The position numbers and the translations under genes were made by a program. Shown piece after piece: positions 8,899 to 16,381 of a stretch of DNA of 64,000 nt (the first letter of the stretch is position 1; each line of letters starts with the position of its first letter). The notes under the pieces are model-generated. The model was not told the DNA's origin and did no database searches. It saw only the letters and a list, made by a program, of their open reading frames with translations. The DNA comes from Hymenobacter sp. ISL-91 (GTDB lineage: Bacteria > Bacteroidota > Bacteroidia > Cytophagales > Hymenobacteraceae), in the NCBI RefSeq assembly GCF_018613725.1, contig NZ_JAGGPS010000008.1, forward strand, positions 30,904 to 94,903, read 5' to 3'.

Positions 8899-9501
8899 CT
8901 ACGGAGCGGTATCAGTGGGTGGAGCTACGGGGGCGGCCGCCGGGGCGCCTTCCTGCATGGTAAACACGCCGGTGGGGGTTAAAATCCGGTAGCGCGAAAA
9001 GTCCTGGTTGGCCGTCAGGCCCCGGCCGGTAAGCACCTCGGTGGGCGTCGTCACCTTGATTTCGGTTTCGGGCTTGGTGTAAATGCTGGCCTTGTTCTGG
9101 TCGTAGAAAGCCTCCTCGGAATTCATGCGCTGCTGCTTGGGCACGTTGGTTACGCGCACGTCGCCGCGCATAGAGTACAGGCCCTGGTTGCGCTGGTAGC
9201 GGCCGTACTTGCCCGTGATGGTGTTGACAACCGTTTTGCCCGCTTCATCCATGAACGTGAGCTGCACGCCCTCGGGGTAGAGCCGGTCGCCCGACTCAAA
9301 ACTCTGCTCCAGTGGGGCCGTCAGGCGCACGCGCAACCGGGCCGAGTCGCTGACGAGCATGAGCACGTTGCGGGTTTCGATGGTTGGGCCCTGGTAGTCG
9401 ATGGGCTTGGCTACTACCTCGTCGGCTTTGTGGCAGCCAGTGGCCAGCAGCGCCGCTGTGCCCAGCACCAGCCACCCCGGTATGCACTCTGCTGATTTCA
9501 T
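8899..9501 (-). CDS. lptC: LptC-like LPS export lipoprotein
   Basis: A 200-residue protein with a lipoprotein signal (LLATGC, lipidated Cys at about residue 23). The rest is a beta-rich LptC/OstA-like fold: GPTIETRNVLMLVSDSARL, TFMDEAGKTVVNTITGKYGR, LYSMRGDVRVTN and TKPETEIKVTTPTEVLTGRG follow the family pattern in which each repeat describes a strand of the LPS slide. LptC links the LptBFG ATPase to the periplasmic LptA bridge. In Bacteroidota the protein is often a lipoprotein instead of having a transmembrane anchor, as here. It lies in the coaX-OMP-lptC-ppiD cluster. Confidence 0.85.
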   Translation of the reverse strand: MKSAECIPGWLVLGTAALLATGCHKADEVVAKPIDYQGPTIETRNVLMLVSDSARLRVRLTAPLEQSFESGDRLYPEGVQLTFMDEAGKTVVNTITGKYGRYQRNQGLYSMRGDVRVTNVPKQQRMNSEEAFYDQNKASIYTKPETEIKVTTPTEVLTGRGLTANQDFSRYRILTPTGVFTMQEGAPAAAPVAPPTDTAP

Positions 9502-9621
9502 ATCTGGAGGAAATTGAACAAAGGATGAGCGGCAGCGGCGTCAGGTAAGCAAGTACCGGCCAGAAAATTCATCTGGCTCCACTTCTTCTTACTCCCCCGC
9601 CGCTGCACGCTCCTTCTCCGC

Positions 9622-10980
9622 TTACTCAATCCGGCGTTTGATAAACCAACGGTTGTTGAGCGTCACGCCCAGCTGCATCCGGATGTAGCTTTCCTGCACA
9701 TTGCGCTCAGTGGTATTATCGGCGAGCCGGAGCACATCGGTGTTGCCGCGCCGCCCGTAGGTGAAGCCCAGGCTGACGGTGGTGGCATCGAGGGCCGAAG
9801 CCGAGGGCAGCGGCAGGGCAAAACCCCAGCTCACGGCCCGGTCGAGCAACACGTTGCCGCCGGGGCGGTACGGCAGCTGAGCCACGCTAAGGCCCACGCG
9901 GTAAGCAACGCGCTTGAAGTAGTTATCGACCGATGTAGGGTCGGGGGTGTATTCGCCGCCCACCGACCCGCGGTACGTGTCACTGAGCGCAATGTTCGAC
10001 AGCCCGCCTTCCTGGCCAAACGATTTGAAGCGCGACCATTGCTGCAGGCTGCCGTCGAGGTTCAGGCTCCAGTTGCGGTTGTTGTCGAAGCTGATGCCCA
10101 CCTGCGACAGCGCGGGCACCTGGGCTTTGCCCTTCTCGCCGCTGCTCAGTGCATTGGCGTTAATCAGGGCTCCGCTAGCGTCTTCGCGCAGAATATTAGT
10201 GCTTCGGTTGCCGTTGAGCTTGCTCTGGAAGCTGTACACCCCGCCCACGTTGTAGTTGAGCTTGTCATTGAGCTTGCCACGGTAATGCACTCCCGAGCGG
10301 AAGGTGAAATCGGTGTAGCGTACCTGCTGCTCGTAAATAGAGCGGCTGGCCAGCGCCAGGGGCAACGTAGCAGTGCCCACGCGGGTGCTGGCCTGCTGGT
10401 TGATGCTGCCAAACACATAAGCCGCCGACACGCCTACTACCAGGTTTTTACGCAGCCGTACCGCGTGGCTCATGTAGGCCTCGGCCAAGCCACCGTCACC
10501 TCTGTACTGGCGCTCCAGCTGGGCATTTTGGTCGTTGTCCACGCCGTTGTCCACCGTCTTGGACTCGTAGTCTACCGTGCTGTAAGGCTTGAGGCCAATG
10601 GCCCCAGCCCAGCTGCGGCTGATGGGAACTGCCAGGGTTATGTAGCCCAGCGTGCCGGTACCGGTACGCTGGCTGCTTACATTATTGCGTAGCGTTTTGA
10701 ACTGGCCGGTGTACCCGGCCTCGAACGTAGTGCGGTTGGTGTAATACAGCAGCGCCGGGTTCAACTCGTTGACGTTGGTGCCATTTGGCGCCGCGACGCC
10801 CGTGCCGCCCATGCCCATTTGCCGCACGCCACCCAGGTTCTGGCTGGCATCGCCCAGCCCCAGACGCGAATAAGGCGAGTTGCCCAAGCCCTGACCCTGG
10901 CCCAGCGCCCCCGGCGTGGCAGCCAGCAGGCCCAGCAGCGAAAAACCGCCGGCCAGTCCAGCAAAATTAAGTTGCGACAT
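9622..10980 (-). CDS. Outer-membrane beta-barrel protein of unknown substrate
   Basis: A 452-residue exported protein with a signal peptide (ending GALGQ). The mature start SPYSRLGLGDASQNLGGVRQ is typical of the conserved Bacteroidota outer-membrane protein encoded beside coaX. The rest alternates amphipathic strands and glycine-rich turns, consistent with a FadL/OMPP1-like barrel, and ends with the aromatic-rich strand LGVTLNNRWFIKRRIE. Its ATG overlaps the coaX 3' end by 14 bp, indicating coupling. A TATCTTTG element inside coaX (rc of 11029-11036) may add an internal promoter. The transported substrate, if any, is unknown. Confidence 0.75.
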   Translation of the reverse strand: MSQLNFAGLAGGFSLLGLLAATPGALGQGQGLGNSPYSRLGLGDASQNLGGVRQMGMGGTGVAAPNGTNVNELNPALLYYTNRTTFEAGYTGQFKTLRNNVSSQRTGTGTLGYITLAVPISRSWAGAIGLKPYSTVDYESKTVDNGVDNDQNAQLERQYRGDGGLAEAYMSHAVRLRKNLVVGVSAAYVFGSINQQASTRVGTATLPLALASRSIYEQQVRYTDFTFRSGVHYRGKLNDKLNYNVGGVYSFQSKLNGNRSTNILREDASGALINANALSSGEKGKAQVPALSQVGISFDNNRNWSLNLDGSLQQWSRFKSFGQEGGLSNIALSDTYRGSVGGEYTPDPTSVDNYFKRVAYRVGLSVAQLPYRPGGNVLLDRAVSWGFALPLPSASALDATTVSLGFTYGRRGNTDVLRLADNTTERNVQESYIRMQLGVTLNNRWFIKRRIE

Positions 10981-11710
10981 GATGTACTAAAATTCGGTGG
11001 AGCCCAAGTAAAACCAGCTCCGGAACAACAAAGATAGGTCCTTTCAGGCGGGCACGGAAAAATGGTGCGTCGCCGCCGGCCAGCACCACGGCCAGCTTCG
11101 GGTAGCGGGCAGCGTAGGCGGCCAGCAAGCCGGCCACTTCGGCCACTGCCCCGTTCAATACGCCACTGCAGATGGCACTTTCGGTATCGGTACCGGTGAG
11201 GGGCACCTCATGCAGGCCATCGGCCGGCGGGGCTACCAGCGGCAGCCGCCCAGTAAACGCGTGCAGTGCCTTAAACCGCATGGCCAGCCCCGGCGCAATG
11301 CTGCCGCCCCGAAACACCTGCCCGCCTTCTACTACATCAAACTTGATGGCCGTACCGGCATCCACAACTACCACATCGCGCCCCGGCAGCAGCCAAGCCG
11401 CCCCCACTGCCCCCGCTAGCCGGTCGGCTCCAAGGGTATGGGGCGTGGCGTAGGCGTTGGCTAAGGGTATCGGCGTGGAAGCAGGCACAAACTCCAGCAC
11501 CTGGCCCGGTACCAGCGCCCGCAGCTCGGCCGCCCAAACAGCCGTCGGCTCGGCCACCGATGCTACCACTACATGCTCGGGCTGCAGGCGTAGCACCGCC
11601 GCCCGAACCTGCGCGGGGGTCTGGGCACTGGCCCATTCCAGCAGCTCATCCCGCTCAAAGCAGCCGTACTTCACGGCCGTATTGCCAATATCGAGGGCGA
11701 GCGTGCGCAA
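10967..11710 (-). CDS. coaX: Type III pantothenate kinase
   Basis: Phosphorylates pantothenate, the first step of coenzyme A synthesis. The phosphate-binding start LALDIGNTAVKYG, the middle motif TLGADRLAGAVGA, the catalytic segment VVVVDAGTAIKFDVV and RGGSIAPGLAMRF are all diagnostic. The start is uncertain. The only ATG in frame, at 11773, adds 21 un-CoaX-like residues and falls inside the inverted repeat at 11764-11866. A TTG at 11710 places LRTLALDIGN at the usual distance, so I chose it (247 residues). The 3' end overlaps the next gene by 14 bp. Confidence 0.9.
   Translation of the reverse strand: MRTLALDIGNTAVKYGCFERDELLEWASAQTPAQVRAAVLRLQPEHVVVASVAEPTAVWAAELRALVPGQVLEFVPASTPIPLANAYATPHTLGADRLAGAVGAAWLLPGRDVVVVDAGTAIKFDVVEGGQVFRGGSIAPGLAMRFKALHAFTGRLPLVAPPADGLHEVPLTGTDTESAICSGVLNGAVAEVAGLLAAYAARYPKLAVVLAGGDAPFFRARLKGPIFVVPELVLLGLHRILVHHVAT
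11029..11036 (-). promoter_or_regulatory. Possible internal -7 box for the OMP/lptC genes
   Basis: Minus-strand TATCTTTG matches TAnnTTTG inside the end of coaX, 49 bp before the outer-membrane protein ATG. No clear -33 TTG accompanies it. Confidence 0.25.
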
Positions 11711-11763
11711 TGGGAGAAGGAAGAGATTGGAAGCTGAAAGCCAAAAGTAGCGAGAAGCTAAAA

Positions 11764-11866
11764 AGAACGTCATTCAGCGCAAAGCACAGAATCTCGCCCG
11801 AAGCCGTTGGTGTGTTGTTGCAACGGCCCCGAGCGAGATTCTTCGCTTCACTCTGAATAACGTTCT
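11764..11866. repeat. Intergenic inverted repeat, GTCATTCAG type, diverged
   Basis: Imperfect arms: AGAACGTCATTCAGCGCAAAG on the left and its partly mismatched complement ending AATAACGTTCT on the right. The inner stem GAATCTCGC/GCGAGATTC and a loop with GTTGTTGCAACGG resemble the copy at 1908-2008. This is the most decayed copy in the window. It lies between the pseudouridine synthase gene and coaX. Confidence 0.8.
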
Positions 11867-11918
11867 TTCTGGCAGCCGATAACTCCGGGAGCCGGTTTAG
11901 GCCCCCGGGGTTGCCTGC

Positions 11919-13835
11919 TTACATGAAATACTTGAGGCGGATAACTTCCTTCTCGTTGAGGAAGCGCCACTTGCCCCGGGGTAGGTCCTTCTTGGTGAGG
12001 CCGGCGTACTGCACCCGGTCCAAGGCTACTACATCGTAGCCGAGGTGCTCGAAAATGCGGCGCACAATGCGGTTACGGCCAATATGGATTTCCACGCCCA
12101 CAAAGTGCGGGTTGCCGGCCACTACAGCCACGTCGTCCACTTCGGCCTTGCCGTCTTCCAGTTCCACGCCGGCCGCAATCTGGCGCAGGTCCTCTTCCGT
12201 CAAGGGCTTATCCAGTTCCACCTGGTAAATTTTCTTGTTGCGGTGCGAGGGGTGCGAAAGTTTCTGGGCTACTTCGCCGTCGTTGGTGAACAGCAACAGG
12301 CCGGTGGTGTTGCGGTCGAGGCGACCTACCGGGAAAACGCGCTCCTTCGAGGCACTCTTGATGAGCTCCATTACCGTGCGACGGCCTTCGGGGTCGTCGG
12401 TGGTGGTGAGGAAGTCCTTGGGCTTATTGAGCAGCAGGTACACTTGTTTTTCGCGGCTAAGGTTGGTTTTGCCGTACTGCACCGTGTCGGAGGGCTGCAC
12501 CTGGTAGCCCATTTCCGTTACTACTTCCCCGTTCACTTTTATCTCGCCAGCGGCAATCAGCGCGTCGGCGTCGCGGCGCGAGCAGATGCCGGCGTTGGCG
12601 ATGTAGCGGTTGAGGCGCGTCGAGCCTTCGGCGGTGTTGTCCTCCTCTTCGCGGCGGCGCTTGTTGCCCCGGTTTTTATCTTCCTCGTAGTGGCGCAGGT
12701 TCTTGTAGTCGGGTGCTTCGCCGGTTACCTCGCCCCGCTTGCGCTTGCCGGCCTGGTTCGAGTCGGCGGCGGCGGCTGGCGCATCGGGCCGGCCTGGGCG
12801 CTCGTCGTAAGCACGGCGGGGCCGTTCCTCACGCGGCGCACGTCGCTCGTCGCGCCCGAAGGCTCCGCGCGGTGCATCCGCATCATTGCGGCGCGCGGGC
12901 CGGTCAGCACCTGCCGGACGCTCGGAGCGCCGGTCGTCGCGCCGGTCGCGGTCGGGGCGCTCATTGCGGCGCTCGTCGCGGCCAAAGCTGCTGCGCCGCT
13001 CGCCACTGGCTCCTCCCCCGAAGCCAGAGGGCTTTCGGTCAGAATTGTCGCGCTGCTCCCGGCTGCCGGCTTCTTCGGCCCGGCGGGTAGCGCGGTAGGT
13101 GGCGTCATCCGAAAAATCGGGGTGCTGTGGGGCCAGGCTCTCGGGCCGGCGGTTGGGGTCGAAGGCACGGGCCGGGCGTACCGGGCGGTCGGGGCCGTAC
13201 TCGCGCGAGCCCAGATGGTCTTCCTGCGGGCGTGGGCGCGGGGCTTCCCGGCGCGGCTCGTCTACGGCATTCGGGTTCCCCTTAATGAATTTGCGGTTCC
13301 GCTCACCAGGTTCTCCACGGGGCACCGACTGCTCGCCATCTTCCCGCCGGTAGGGCTGGCCTTTCCAGGTTTGCTTGGCTTCGAAGTTGCGTATCGGCCG
13401 CTCGTCGCGCTGGTCGCGGCGGTCGTCGCTCCGGCCGGCACTCCGCGAATCACCGCCAAAGCGGCTGTCACGCGCCGGGCGCTCGTCGCGGCCGCCACCG
13501 AAGCGGTTGTCGCGGGCCGGGCGCTCGTCGCGGCCACCGAAGCTGCCGCCACCGCTGTTGCCAAACTTACGTGGGCCACCAAAGCTGCCACCGCCATTGC
13601 CAAACTTGCGCGGGCTACCGTAGCCACCCTCCGCCGGGCGTCCGCCAAAGGCGGGTCGGTCGCTGCTGCGCCGCGAGTCGTTGCGGCCGGCGCCACCGCG
13701 GGCCTGGTCGCGGTTGGCCCGCTCCTGGCCGGGCTGAATGAATTTGCTGCCCGCGTCGCGGCTCGTAGGCCGGCTGGAGCTGGAGAAGCGGCCGCGGCCC
13801 TTAGGCGCGTCGTCGGAGTGGTGTTTCTTACCCAT
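11919..13835 (-). CDS. RsuA/RluB-family rRNA pseudouridine synthase with a long Arg/Gly/Asp-rich N-terminal extension
   Basis: The C-terminal ~245 residues form a standard RluB/RsuA enzyme that converts uridine to pseudouridine in rRNA. An S4 domain (TRLNRYIANAGICSRRDADA) is followed by the catalytic motif PVGRLDRNTTGLLLFTNDG, whose Asp is the nucleophile, and HIGRNRIVRRIFEHLGYDVV. The first ~390 residues are low-complexity, rich in Arg, Gly, Asp, Glu and Pro, with repeats such as GGGRDERPARDNRFGG and ERPRRAYDERPGRPD. Such tails are common in Bacteroidota homologues but rarely this long; they probably bind RNA. The ATG at 13835 (MGKKHHSDDAPKGRGR) is preferred to 13901 because the added residues do not share the composition. 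It is likely RluB-like, but the target uridine is not certain. Confidence 0.9.
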   Translation of the reverse strand: MGKKHHSDDAPKGRGRFSSSSRPTSRDAGSKFIQPGQERANRDQARGGAGRNDSRRSSDRPAFGGRPAEGGYGSPRKFGNGGGSFGGPRKFGNSGGGSFGGRDERPARDNRFGGGRDERPARDSRFGGDSRSAGRSDDRRDQRDERPIRNFEAKQTWKGQPYRREDGEQSVPRGEPGERNRKFIKGNPNAVDEPRREAPRPRPQEDHLGSREYGPDRPVRPARAFDPNRRPESLAPQHPDFSDDATYRATRRAEEAGSREQRDNSDRKPSGFGGGASGERRSSFGRDERRNERPDRDRRDDRRSERPAGADRPARRNDADAPRGAFGRDERRAPREERPRRAYDERPGRPDAPAAAADSNQAGKRKRGEVTGEAPDYKNLRHYEEDKNRGNKRRREEEDNTAEGSTRLNRYIANAGICSRRDADALIAAGEIKVNGEVVTEMGYQVQPSDTVQYGKTNLSREKQVYLLLNKPKDFLTTTDDPEGRRTVMELIKSASKERVFPVGRLDRNTTGLLLFTNDGEVAQKLSHPSHRNKKIYQVELDKPLTEEDLRQIAAGVELEDGKAEVDDVAVVAGNPHFVGVEIHIGRNRIVRRIFEHLGYDVVALDRVQYAGLTKKDLPRGKWRFLNEKEVIRLKYFM

Positions 13836-13920
13836 AATGGTGAAGCGTGCGTGCCGTATCGCTACGGTACAGATGAATGATTCGGGAGAGCTTACAAACA
13901 AAGCTCCGCGGAAAACAGTG

Positions 13921-13974
13921 CCCGGATTGGTAGCCTGCCCCCGCGCGGGGCGAGGTTCAGGCAGCCAATCCGGG
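13921..13974. terminator. Hairpin upstream of the pseudouridine synthase gene
   Basis: CCCGGATTGG (13921-13930) pairs with CCAATCCGGG (13965-13974); an inner GCCTG/CAGGC extends it. The right arm is followed by CTGGTCTTTTAG, so it may terminate plus-strand transcripts, although both flanking genes are on the minus strand. It could equally be a leader structure. Confidence 0.45.
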
Positions 13975-13984
13975 CTGGTCTTTT

Positions 13985-14064
13985 AGTTGTCAGTTTTTAG
14001 CGGGCCGTTGTCAGGCAATGTTTCGGAGAACAACCTAATGACGGCCCGCTAAAAACTGACAACT
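13985..14064. repeat. Perfect 24-bp inverted repeat behind the TraR/DksA gene
   Basis: Arms at 13985-14008 and 14041-14064 (starting AGTTGTCAGTTTTTAGCGGG) are perfect complements around a 32-base loop. The right arm ends 3 bp from the TraR/DksA stop. It may act as a terminator, having T/A-rich tracts inside the stem. It shares the AGTTGTCAGTT word with the inverted repeat at 60910-61004. Confidence 0.75.
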
Positions 14065-14067
14065 GGT

Positions 14068-14451
14068 TTAGTCGCGACGGGCCATTTTGGCCTCAATCGA
14101 ATGCTGGGTGTGCGGTACGGCGCGCAGGCGTTCCTTCTGGATAAGCTTGCCGGTACCGATGCATACACCATACGTACCGTTCTTGATGCGGACTAACGCG
14201 TTTTCGAGCTGCTGGATGAACTTCATCTGGCGCGACGCCAACTGGTTCATACTTTCCTTCTCAGCCGTGTCGGCGCCATCTTCCAGCACCTTCGATGAAG
14301 AGGCCGTGTTGTCGGTGCCCATGTCGTTTTTGCGGCTCAGGGTCTCCTTGATAAAGGAAACTTCTTTGCGGGCAGCGGTAAGCTTGTCCTGGATAATTTG
14401 CTCGAACTCGGCCAGTTCTTCCTTGGAATAGCGTAGGGGTGCTTCACTCAT
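14068..14451 (-). CDS. TraR/DksA-family regulator with a degenerate zinc finger
   Basis: A 127-residue protein. A long helical coiled-coil N-terminal half contains KEELAEFEQIIQDKLTAARK and is followed by the C-terminal block ALVRIKNGTYGVCIGTGKLI and QKERLRAVPHTQHSIEAK. This aligns with the DksA/TraR C4 finger (CxxCGxxI...RLxAxPxxxxC), but only the first Cys remains; the others are replaced by Gly, Thr or His. Family members bind the RNA polymerase secondary channel and tune transcription with ppGpp. Cys-poor variants are usual in Bacteroidota. Binding to polymerase is inferred. Confidence 0.85.
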   Translation of the reverse strand: MSEAPLRYSKEELAEFEQIIQDKLTAARKEVSFIKETLSRKNDMGTDNTASSSKVLEDGADTAEKESMNQLASRQMKFIQQLENALVRIKNGTYGVCIGTGKLIQKERLRAVPHTQHSIEAKMARRD

Positions 14452-14774
14452 GATGGTAAAGGAAGATTATAGTGAGAGGGAGTGGGAGTGGGGATGCTGG
14501 GAGAAAATGATACCGACCAGCTGGCGCATCTGGTTGCTAAGCCGGCTAAACCGAACAGCAGCCGGGCCGGATTGGTTTGTTCAGTTGCTTTGCCAGAAGC
14601 CTGCTTACACAAGCTCCGCAGCCGCTCAATGCCGGTAATCGGCCGCAAAGCTACGGTTTTGTCGGCGGATTGCGCGCCCACCTGCCTAAATGGCAATGGC
14701 TCGCCCGTAGCGGACTACGCTATTACTCAGGGACAGCCGCCGCCCGGCTCACCGAACCGGCCCGGCATTTGAGC
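14452..14774. other. Gene-free interval with one promoter-like element
   Basis: This 323-bp stretch between the TraR/DksA start and the ribH stop has no convincing ORF, tRNA or repeat. The only signal seen is minus-strand TAGCTTTG at 14646-14653, a TAnnTTTG -7 match about 195 bp upstream of the TraR/DksA gene. The remainder looks like an ordinary, fairly long leader. Confidence 0.4.
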
Positions 14775-15251
14775 TTAGAAACCCAGCATATGAATGGCGG
14801 CCACTGCCCCTTCTACACCCTTATTGCCGTGTTTGCCACCGGCCCGGTCCCAGGCCTGCTCCAGCGTGTTGGTGGTTACGAGCCCGAAGATAACGGGCTT
14901 GTTGAACTTGAGGCCCACGTTGGTGATGCCACTGGCCACGGCGTGGCAAATGTAGTCGTCGTGCTTGGTTTCGCCCTGAATTACCACGCCCAGGCAAATT
15001 ACGGCATCAATCTCGTCGTGCTGGGCCAGCAGCTGCGCCCCCAGCGTCAGCTCGAAGCTGCCGGGCACGGTGTTGCGGAAGATATGCTCGGGTTTGGCGC
15101 CATGCTTAAGCAGTGTATCGTAGGCGCCCTGGGCCAGCGTATCGGTGATTTCGCGGTTCCACTCGGCCACTACCAGCCCAAAGCGCTTCTCGGAGATGTC
15201 AACGAAGTGGTCGGAGGTGTAGTCGCTCAGGTTTTTGAGGGAAGTTGCCAT
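14775..15251 (-). CDS. ribH: 6,7-dimethyl-8-ribityllumazine synthase
   Basis: Penultimate enzyme of riboflavin synthesis; condenses 5-amino-6-ribitylaminouracil with dihydroxybutanone phosphate. The 158-residue length is standard. Conserved parts: VVAEWNREITDTLAQGA (substrate-binding W-N), VPGSFELTLGAQLL, AVICLGVVIQGETKHDDYIC with the catalytic His, PVIFGLVTTNTLEQAWDRAG and GNKGVEGAVAAI. It stands alone rather than in a rib operon. A perfect 38-bp palindrome lies upstream (15429-15466). Confidence 0.96.
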   Translation of the reverse strand: MATSLKNLSDYTSDHFVDISEKRFGLVVAEWNREITDTLAQGAYDTLLKHGAKPEHIFRNTVPGSFELTLGAQLLAQHDEIDAVICLGVVIQGETKHDDYICHAVASGITNVGLKFNKPVIFGLVTTNTLEQAWDRAGGKHGNKGVEGAVAAIHMLGF

Positions 15252-15556
15252 TTGTTTTAAGCTATGGGTTTTTGAACTGTTAGCTATCAGCTGCTAGCTG
15301 TCAGCTTAAGTTCTGCAAGACAATTGTTTATCGAAAAAGCTACGCGCTTTTAATACAGCTTTAGAGCTATGTTAAAGGCGGGGAAACGCCCCATTACAAG
15401 GATAAGTGCATCGATTGGCTGTTTATATAAAGTAGAAAGGCGGCTCTAGAGCCGCCTTTCTACTTTGCAAAGCGTTGGTATCAAATACCTTATGCAAATT
15501 TTTATCCGTTAAGAGGGACGAAAGCTAACAGCTAATAGCTCTCAGCTCAAAAGAAC
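15252..15556. other. Gene-free interval with TAGCT hairpin words and a terminator
   Basis: Holds TAGCT-rich words at 15279-15307 (GTTAGCTATCAGCTGCTAGC and on) and 15521-15546 (AAAGCTAACAGCTAATAGCT and on). These are roughly inverted relative to one another and flank the palindrome at 15429-15466. The middle part is AT-rich. No gene was found. Similar words recur at 43422-43510 and 55335-55370. Confidence 0.6.
15429..15466. terminator. Perfect 38-bp palindrome, likely terminator
   Basis: AAAGTAGAAAGGCGGCTCTA continues into its exact complement, centred at 15447.5. The GC-rich core GGCGGCTC/GAGCCGCC is flanked by A- and T-rich ends, as in a rho-independent terminator working on either strand. 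It would end transcription from the TPR gene before ribH. Confidence 0.75.
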
Positions 15557-16327
15557 CTACTTACCACTCAAACCTTCGGCGCGCGACTTGTACTGCTTGG
15601 CTTCGTTGGCTTCGGCGGCAGCGGGGTAGGCGGTCAGGATTTTGTCGTAGGCCGTGATGGCGCCGGCGTAATCCTTGGCTACTTCGCGGGCCGTACCTTC
15701 CTTGAGCAGGTAAGCGGGCGAGAAGTATTCGTTGGCGTTGTAGTTGGCGGCCTTATTGTAGTAGTCGGCAGCTTCCTTGGGCTGGTTGAGCTCCAGGTGG
15801 GCATCGCCAATCAGCGAGTAGGCACGAGCCTGCACTAGGTAATCGTCGGCGCTGAAATCTTCGAGGTAGTCGATGGCGGCCTTGTACTGGCCTTGCTTGA
15901 GGGCAGCCACACCGGCGTAGAAGCTGGCCAGGTTGCCGGCATCAGACCCGCCATATTCCGAAGCCACACGCTCCAGACCCAAATTGCGGCCGTCACCTTT
16001 CAGCGACTTCTGCAACGAGTCGGCTTCCCAGTAGCTCACTGCCTGGAACATGGCTGCCTGCCCTTTCTCGTTCTGCGAGTTGCGCCACATGTAGTAGCCG
16101 AAGCCACCCGCTACAGCCAGCACCACTACGGCCAGCAGGCCCAACAGCACGTTTTTGTTGCGGCGCACAAAGTCCTCCGACTCCACCAGCCGCATAGCCA
16201 GCGCGTTGGGGTCTTCCATCAGCGGGTGCTCGGGGTTGTAGGCTTGCGCAGGGGCGAGCGGGTCGGTGCTAACCACACGCTGCGGGCGGTTCTGCTGGCT
16301 TTTACCCGTAAAAGGAATCTTGGACAT
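15557..16327 (-). CDS. Membrane-anchored tetratricopeptide-repeat protein
   Basis: A 256-residue protein. A cytoplasmic N-terminus of about 58 residues is followed by one transmembrane helix (NVLLGLLAVVVLAVAGGFGY) and an exported TPR domain with units near ASFYAGVAALKQGQYKAAID, AYSLIGDAHLELNQPKEAAD and KDYAGAITAYDKILTAYPAA. The layout resembles YfgM-type ancillary SecYEG chaperones (one helix plus TPRs), widespread in Bacteroidota as an uncharacterised tetratricopeptide protein. A partner cannot be named. It lies 54 bp downstream of pdhA and may be cotranscribed with it. Confidence 0.8.
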   Translation of the reverse strand: MSKIPFTGKSQQNRPQRVVSTDPLAPAQAYNPEHPLMEDPNALAMRLVESEDFVRRNKNVLLGLLAVVVLAVAGGFGYYMWRNSQNEKGQAAMFQAVSYWEADSLQKSLKGDGRNLGLERVASEYGGSDAGNLASFYAGVAALKQGQYKAAIDYLEDFSADDYLVQARAYSLIGDAHLELNQPKEAADYYNKAANYNANEYFSPAYLLKEGTAREVAKDYAGAITAYDKILTAYPAAAEANEAKQYKSRAEGLSGK

Positions 16328-16381
16328 GGAAGTTGCTCGAAAAAGGGGCCGCTGGATGCGGCCGGAAAATCGTCCGGTTGC

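Noticed and set aside
13262-13700. Possible CRISPR-like short repeats
   Set aside because: The repeats are coding repeats of the Arg/Gly-rich tail, irregular in spacing and in frame.
12045-13880. 611-codon open frame opposite the pseudouridine synthase
   Set aside because: Mirror of the Arg-rich repeat region (Arg codons become Ala/Pro/Gly); not a real protein.
14577-15260. 227-codon plus-strand frame across the ribH region
   Set aside because: Antisense to ribH, no domain; the region upstream of it looks non-coding.
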